Origin: Treponema sp.
GTDB lineage: Bacteria > Spirochaetota > Spirochaetia > Treponematales > Breznakiellaceae
Direction of reading: 5' to 3'
Assembly (NCBI GenBank): GCA_009784995.1
Contig: WQXE01000023.1
Location: 1 to 18,479 of the forward strand
DNA: 18,479 nt
Part shown: one piece after another, positions 14,524 to 18,479 of the stretch
Layout: every line of letters begins with the position of its first letter
How positions within the stretch are numbered: position 1 is the first letter of the stretch
Notes under the pieces: model-generated
The model's input: the letters and a program-made list of their open reading frames with translations, nothing else
The model's database searches: none
What the model was told of the DNA's origin: nothing
Made by a program: the position numbers and the translations under genes

Positions 14524-15528
14524 TTATTGGTACATGATGACATAGGGGCGGGGACTTAACTCGTACACTTGCGCGGGTGTCATTAGAGGATCATCAATGC
14601 CGGCGCCGGGGATTCCAAGATCGTAAAATAGTTTAAATGATTTTAACGCCATGTTCATCGCCTGAGCGTTGTACGCGTAAGTATGGCGCTTTAGGGCGGG
14701 AGATCCAAAACCGTCGGCGCAATGAATAAATCTTACCCTGTTAAAATTGGTTTTTACATCCATTCGATCCCTAATCATTGCCGCGTTAAATTGATGAATA
14801 ACCAGCATACGTTCTCCGGGCAGGTTATGTTCGATAAGATAGTCTTCTACTATTTTTTGCGCCATGATAAGTTCTTCCGCCGTTAGGTGACCAATCTCAA
14901 CCATTGGAAGCGCTGTTCTCCATTCCGGATCGAGCGCGAGATGCACATTCGGATAACGCAGATACGGCAGCATTGTCCTAAGCGAATCAAAAGGATCAAA
15001 CCTTCCAATCTGATGATCAATAAAAATTAAAATATTGTTCCTCATTCCGTATTCGATATATTGCATTAAAATATCATGGTTAATTATGCCGATTTCGCCT
15101 CTTGGCCAGACAGTTCCGTAAATCAGATAAAACGCCTTGCGTATCTTACGCCTTCCGCTGACTTCTTCATATTCCGCGGCAAGCTCCGTTAAAAGTTCAT
15201 CCAGCTCTTCGATTGAATGGCGACCTAGAATACCCATGTTCCGGGAAGCGGGATGACCATAATACGCCAGAATATCGTAATTCAACAGAATAGAAATCTG
15301 ATGTTCCGCCATTTTGTTTATATTGTCAAACTCTTCTTTTGTGTTAACCCAATAAGGACGAGAATTTTCCGTTCTCCTCCAGTTGTTTACAGTATCCGTA
15401 AAAAGCATATGGGGAAAAATCGGCGCGCTTTTTTGGAAAATATTCGTATCCGGCACAAAAATAGCGTGAAGCCGCGGGAGAAAGGAAAGGAACAACAAAA
15501 CAATAAGCCAATAACGGATAATTTTCAT
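14524..15528 (-). CDS. Exported conserved protein of unknown function
   Basis: The 334-residue protein has a signal peptide (MKIIRYWLIVLLFLSFLPRLHA) and no further membrane segments. Conserved-looking blocks include ILAYYGHPASRNMGILG (86-102), LYGTVWPRGE-like and FIDHQIG segments, HLALDPEWR (about 198-206), a LVIHQF block and RVRFIHCADGFGSP. The order of strands and the DPEWR/HQF blocks suggest a TIM-barrel-like fold similar to an uncharacterised family I vaguely recall from other phyla; no enzyme class can be assigned. It is monocistronic, convergent with the WecG-like gene. A TGGATA-N17-TATAAT promoter sits just upstream and no Shine-Dalgarno is visible, so the leader would be only about 5 nt. 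Confidence 0.65.
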   Translation of the reverse strand: MKIIRYWLIVLLFLSFLPRLHAIFVPDTNIFQKSAPIFPHMLFTDTVNNWRRTENSRPYWVNTKEEFDNINKMAEHQISILLNYDILAYYGHPASRNMGILGRHSIEELDELLTELAAEYEEVSGRRKIRKAFYLIYGTVWPRGEIGIINHDILMQYIEYGMRNNILIFIDHQIGRFDPFDSLRTMLPYLRYPNVHLALDPEWRTALPMVEIGHLTAEELIMAQKIVEDYLIEHNLPGERMLVIHQFNAAMIRDRMDVKTNFNRVRFIHCADGFGSPALKRHTYAYNAQAMNMALKSFKLFYDLGIPGAGIDDPLMTPAQVYELSPRPYVIMYQ

Positions 15529-15539
15529 TATTATCTATA

Positions 15540-15568
15540 ATTATAATTTATTATAATTTTTATATCCA
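15540..15568 (-). promoter_or_regulatory. Promoter of the exported unknown gene
   Basis: On the minus strand, TGGATA (15568-15563), 17 bp and TATAAT (15545-15540). The ATG at 15528 lies 11 nt after the -10 box, so the 5' leader would be about 5 nt. A second ATTATA (15550-15555) gives an alternative -10. Confidence 0.5.
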
Positions 15569-15596
15569 ATATACAAGGTATTAACTCATAAATTCC

Positions 15597-15625
15597 TTGA
15601 CATTATATAAAGATTATGCTATAAA
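15597..15625 (+). promoter_or_regulatory. Near-consensus sigma-70 promoter of the receiver gene
   Basis: A perfect TTGACA (15597-15602), a 17-bp spacer and TATAAA (15620-15625). Transcription would start near 15632, giving a leader of about 26 nt that includes the AAAGGA ribosome site. Confidence 0.7.
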
Positions 15626-15657
15626 TACCCTATTATTATTTGGGAAAGGATAGAGAT

Positions 15658-16038
15658 ATGATTATTTTAGTTGTCGAAGATTCACGACCTACTAGAAACC
15701 TTTTAATAAGCTATATAAAGGAAATTCTTCCTCATCCGCGCAAAATATTTTTAGAAGCTGAAAATGGCGAAACAGCGCTTAAAATGATTCAAAAAGAACA
15801 TATAGATTTTGTACTTCTTGACTGGAATTTATCAGATAAAATTACGGGACTGGATATATTAAAAATGATTAGAGAGACAGATAAATTTAAAAACATTCCC
15901 ATTATTATGGTTTCCAGTGAAAGCGATAAAGTTAATGTAATAGAAGCCTTAAAATACGGAGTAAATGATTTTGTCGCGAAACCGATAGATAAAAAATCCT
16001 TTACGGAAAAAGTACTTAAAGCCATAAATAAAGTATAA
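15658..16038 (+). CDS. Stand-alone CheY-like receiver protein
   Basis: The 126-residue single-domain response regulator has all receiver landmarks: acidic pair Glu7/Asp8, phospho-acceptor Asp55 (LLDWN), Ser86/Ser87 in the Thr/Ser switch position (MVSSES) and Lys108 (FVAKPI). There is no output domain, so it should act by protein contact, as in chemotaxis or as a relay. No kinase gene is adjacent. I start at ATG 15658 because AAAGGA lies 7 nt upstream; an in-frame TTG at 15640 would add six residues ahead of the canonical MIILVVEDS onset and bury the ribosome site. The near-consensus promoter predicts steady, high expression. Confidence 0.9.
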   Translation: MIILVVEDSRPTRNLLISYIKEILPHPRKIFLEAENGETALKMIQKEHIDFVLLDWNLSDKITGLDILKMIRETDKFKNIPIIMVSSESDKVNVIEALKYGVNDFVAKPIDKKSFTEKVLKAINKV

Positions 16039-16050
16039 AACAACGTAAAA

Positions 16051-16116
16051 ACCGGATAATATAAATAAAAGCCTTAAGTTACCTAAACAAATCAAATAAC
16101 CGATAATATTAATAAT
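16051..16116 (+). repeat. Imperfect direct repeat before the NlpC/P60 gene
   Basis: ACCGGATAATATAAATAA (16051-16068) recurs as ACCGATAATATTAATAA (16099-16115), differing by one base and one gap. Each copy holds a GATAAT -10-like box (16055-16060 and 16102-16107). The second, with TTACCT (16079-16084) at 17-bp spacing, would start transcription at or within one base of the ATG at 16115. Confidence 0.35.
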
Positions 16117-17251
16117 GAAAGTATTCTTTTTCATTTTATTAATTACAGCCGCTTGTGGGCTTTTTGCCGCTCCTTTGGAAGGCGGTTACGCTCTGGCTCC
16201 AAGACCTTCGGCATCCGAAGAAGAAAAAATACAAGCATATGTCAACGCCCGTTTAAAGGTTATCGAAGAAGCGAAAAAATATGAGGGCGCTCCGTACCGT
16301 TACGGCGGATTAAACGCAAATGGTTTGGATTGTTCAGGTTTACTTGTTCTTACCTTCAGGGAATCTTTGGGAGTATCCATTCCGCGTTCCGCGTCGGGTC
16401 TTTATTCATGGGTTGTAAGGATTCCGATTGAAAGAGCGCAACCCGGCGATTTAGTGTTTTTTAGAACCGGAACAAACAATAATATTACTCATGTAGGGCT
16501 TTATTTGGGAAACCGCAGATTTATACACTCCGCGTCCGCTGGAGCTGTAACAGGTGTTATATATTCCACCCTTGATGAACAATACTATGCCAACACATTC
16601 GCTGGCGCGGGACGGGCTTTTCCCGAAGCGCCTGTCGGGTTTAACGCTAATACATCATCTACAAACAACGGTTCCGGTTCAGGTAGTCAGGATAACAGGC
16701 AGGTAAATACAGGCAATCAAGGAAGCGGTGGAAATAATCTGGCAAATGATTTTCGGTTTCTCGCGGGTGCCGCATTCGCGCCAATTTTCAACGGGTTTTT
16801 TACAGGCGGCGATATTTTTAGAGGATTCACATCGCAGCTTTACATTGGAACGGAAAATATGTCTCCTGGTATGTCACTTTCACTTGGTTTAGAATTAAGA
16901 CCCGAATATGATGGAACGCTTGGGGTTTTCCGCCTGCCGATTACTCTTTCATTAGGTGTTTATGAAAAATACAGATTCTTTATAGGTCCAGTATTAAGTT
17001 TTGGGGACGCGTCTATTTCTGTAAACGGAGAGCAGCGAAATTATTTAGGCGGAACAAGCTGGCTTGGAACATTTGGTCTAGCTTACGAACCTGTATCATT
17101 TAAATTAAGAAACAACGCGTTTTTACCTTATTTGGAAGCGGCATGGCAATCTTACTATTCAGAAAATTCTAATTTTAATTTAGCGGCGGATTTTTCAGCG
17201 AGTTTTCGTTTTTCCGCAGGGTTAAAGTGGAAAACTCAAATTTGGCAATAA
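16115..17251 (+). CDS. NlpC/P60 peptidoglycan peptidase fused to a C-terminal barrel-like domain
   Basis: This 378-residue exported protein begins with a signal sequence; TAAC (11-14) could be a relaxed lipobox, or cleavage may be near LFAA. An NlpC/P60 domain (about 42-168) has catalytic Cys73 (LDCSGL), His126 (THVGLYLG) and third residue His138 (FIHSAS); such enzymes cut peptide stems of peptidoglycan. A Ser/Asn/Gly-rich linker (178-210) leads to residues 212-378, a run of amphipathic strands (FRFLAGAAFAP, MSLSLGLELRP, PITLSLGVYE, FSASFRFSAGLKW) resembling an eight-stranded outer-membrane barrel or a beta-sandwich. No Shine-Dalgarno is present and GATAAT lies 7 nt before the ATG, so the mRNA is probably leaderless. 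The peptidase call is firm; the barrel is inferred from strand pattern. Confidence 0.85.
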   Translation: MKVFFFILLITAACGLFAAPLEGGYALAPRPSASEEEKIQAYVNARLKVIEEAKKYEGAPYRYGGLNANGLDCSGLLVLTFRESLGVSIPRSASGLYSWVVRIPIERAQPGDLVFFRTGTNNNITHVGLYLGNRRFIHSASAGAVTGVIYSTLDEQYYANTFAGAGRAFPEAPVGFNANTSSTNNGSGSGSQDNRQVNTGNQGSGGNNLANDFRFLAGAAFAPIFNGFFTGGDIFRGFTSQLYIGTENMSPGMSLSLGLELRPEYDGTLGVFRLPITLSLGVYEKYRFFIGPVLSFGDASISVNGEQRNYLGGTSWLGTFGLAYEPVSFKLRNNAFLPYLEAAWQSYYSENSNFNLAADFSASFRFSAGLKWKTQIWQ

Positions 17252-17323
17252 GTAGATAATAGCTATCATTACCGCTAGTCATTATCGCTTTACCCTCCCT
17301 TAAAAATTCAGTATAATGACAAA
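17252..17323 (+). promoter_or_regulatory. gyrB promoter region with leaderless layout
   Basis: TTTACC (17289-17294), 17 bp and a perfect TATAAT (17312-17317) place transcription start at about 17324, the A of the gyrB ATG. No ribosome site is present. A weak imperfect stem (GATAAT 17255-17260 with ATTATC 17281-17286) lies upstream and may help end the previous transcript. Confidence 0.6.
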
Positions 17324-18479
17324 ATGAGCACAAATAACGATTACTCTGCGCAAAATATCACCGTATTAAAGGGTCTTGAAGCTGTTCGAATGCGCCCCGG
17401 TATGTACATAGGGACTACCGGTATCGACGGGCTTCATCACCTTGTTTTTGAGGTTGTAGATAACTCTGTTGACGAAGCCATGCAGGGCTTTTGTACCAAT
17501 ATTCTCGTGGTTCTTGAAGGCAACGATATTGTCCGTGTCGAAGACAATGGCCGCGGCATTCCGATAGATATTCACCCGACAGAAAAAGTCAGCGCGCTTG
17601 AGCTTGTTATGACCAAGCTGCACGCCGGCGGAAAGTTCGATAAAAAGTCGTACAAGGTTTCAGGCGGGCTTCATGGTGTTGGCGTCTCTGTCGTTAACGC
17701 GCTTTCCGAATGGTGCGAAGCTTATGTTCATATTGATGGAAAAATCCACACACAGCGTTATAAGGCAGGTATCGCCCAGGGTCCCGCCAAAGAAATTGAA
17801 CCTAACGGGCTTCCTTATTCATATTCGCCGGGTAGAACCGGAACTGTTATCCGCTGGAAAGCAGACTCTTCCGTTTTTGAAACAACAACTCACAGTTACG
17901 ACGCTCTTTCTAACCGTCTGCGTGAACTCGCGTTTCTTAACAAAGGTTTAAAGATTACGATACGTGACGAACGCCTTTCCACGCCAAAACAGCATGACTT
18001 TATGTTTGAAGGCGGCGTAAAAAGTTTTGTCGAATACTTAAACGAAAATAAAACTGTCCTGTATAAAGAACCTGTATATATCGAAGGTTCGCGTGAAGAC
18101 GGTTCAGACGGCAATATAGAAATTGAATGCGCCATTCAATACAACGACGGTTTTAACGAAATAATGTTTTCGTTTGTAAACGACATTAACACCCGTGAAG
18201 GCGGCACTCATCTTGTCGGGTTTAAATCCGCTCTTACACGCACCTTGAATGAGTTTTTGAAAAAATCCAAACACGCTAAAAAGCTGGATGAAACTCTTTC
18301 CGGCGATGATGTGCGCGAGGGTTTAACCGCGGTACTGTCTGTAAAAGTTCCAAACCCTCAATTTGAAGGGCAGACAAAAGGCAAACTTGGAAACTCCGAA
18401 GTTAAAGGTATTGTAGAATCTTTTGTAAACGAACAGCTTGAATTATATTTTGACAAACACCCCGATGTTATCAATAATA
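17324..18479 (+). CDS. gyrB: DNA gyrase subunit B, 5' part (runs off the window)
   Basis: About 385 codons are present without a stop. GyrB is the ATPase subunit of gyrase, which supercoils DNA. Visible are the GHKL ATP site (EVVDNSVDEA, VEDNGRGIP, LHAGGKF, KVSGGLHGVGVSVVNALS) and, near the end, QTKGKLGNSEVKGIV in the transducer domain with its ATP-contacting lysine. The ATG is fixed by the family N-terminus (LKGLEAVRMRPGMYIG) and by the promoter immediately upstream. GyrB is preferred over ParE from general resemblance and from its probable place near the replication origin region, but the two are hard to separate on the N-terminal half. Confidence 0.9.
   Translation, partial: MSTNNDYSAQNITVLKGLEAVRMRPGMYIGTTGIDGLHHLVFEVVDNSVDEAMQGFCTNILVVLEGNDIVRVEDNGRGIPIDIHPTEKVSALELVMTKLHAGGKFDKKSYKVSGGLHGVGVSVVNALSEWCEAYVHIDGKIHTQRYKAGIAQGPAKEIEPNGLPYSYSPGRTGTVIRWKADSSVFETTTHSYDALSNRLRELAFLNKGLKITIRDERLSTPKQHDFMFEGGVKSFVEYLNENKTVLYKEPVYIEGSREDGSDGNIEIECAIQYNDGFNEIMFSFVNDINTREGGTHLVGFKSALTRTLNEFLKKSKHAKKLDETLSGDDVREGLTAVLSVKVPNPQFEGQTKGKLGNSEVKGIVESFVNEQLELYFDKHPDVINN

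Noticed and set aside
15640..15657. TTG start for the receiver at 15640.
   Set aside because: It would consume the AAAGGA ribosome site; ATG 15658 gives the canonical receiver N-terminus.

Overview
The window looks like a stretch of spirochaete chromosome, most likely a Treponema relative. The basis is the gene content: a short sigma-70 factor, an ATPase-HDOD regulator, a short SMC, a CHASE2 adenylate cyclase, Ctp protease, and secreted proteins with relaxed lipoboxes and probable outer-membrane barrels. Base composition is moderate to low GC by eye (not computed). Taxonomy is inference; no rRNA gene is present. All genes appear intact, and gyrB runs off the right edge.

Layout. (1) 1-1341: tandem hairpins, then a minus-strand group-2 sigma-70 factor. 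Its promoter lies inside a 30-bp near-perfect palindrome. The divergent gene, an ATPase-HDOD fusion (1342-2838), has a good sigma-70 promoter abutted by a second, different inverted repeat. (2) 2837-2958: three consecutive hairpins, then smc (3006-5972), which lacks a recognisable canonical hinge. (3) 5958-11262: a tightly packed minus-strand operon reading CHASE2 adenylate cyclase, SH3-domain exported protein, M48 lipoprotein protease, small barrel-like protein, and an orphan DpnA-like adenine methyltransferase whose end overlaps the end of smc. A nine-codon leader ORF is coupled to the cyclase start, and an internal promoter lies before the SH3 gene. (4) 11352-14522: plus-strand operon ctpA, rsmE, WecG/TagA-like gene. 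rsmE is about 50 residues longer than usual because two repeat-like sequences sit inside its reading frame. (5) 14524-15528: minus-strand exported protein of unknown function. (6) 15658-17251: stand-alone CheY-like receiver, then an NlpC/P60 peptidase fused to a C-terminal beta-barrel-like domain. (7) 17324-end: 5' part of gyrB, apparently made from a leaderless mRNA.

Themes. Much of the window concerns the cell envelope (CHASE2 sensor, SH3 protein, M48 and S41 proteases, NlpC/P60-barrel, barrel protein, glycosyltransferase-like protein) together with signalling (cAMP, receiver, HDOD/ATPase, alternative sigma). The most unusual points are the NlpC/P60-barrel fusion, the in-frame repeats in rsmE, the missing SMC hinge, the palindromic promoter of the sigma gene, and a split between genes with clear Shine-Dalgarno sites and genes whose -10 box sits only 6-11 nt before the start codon. 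I see no tRNA, rRNA, CRISPR array or insertion sequence.
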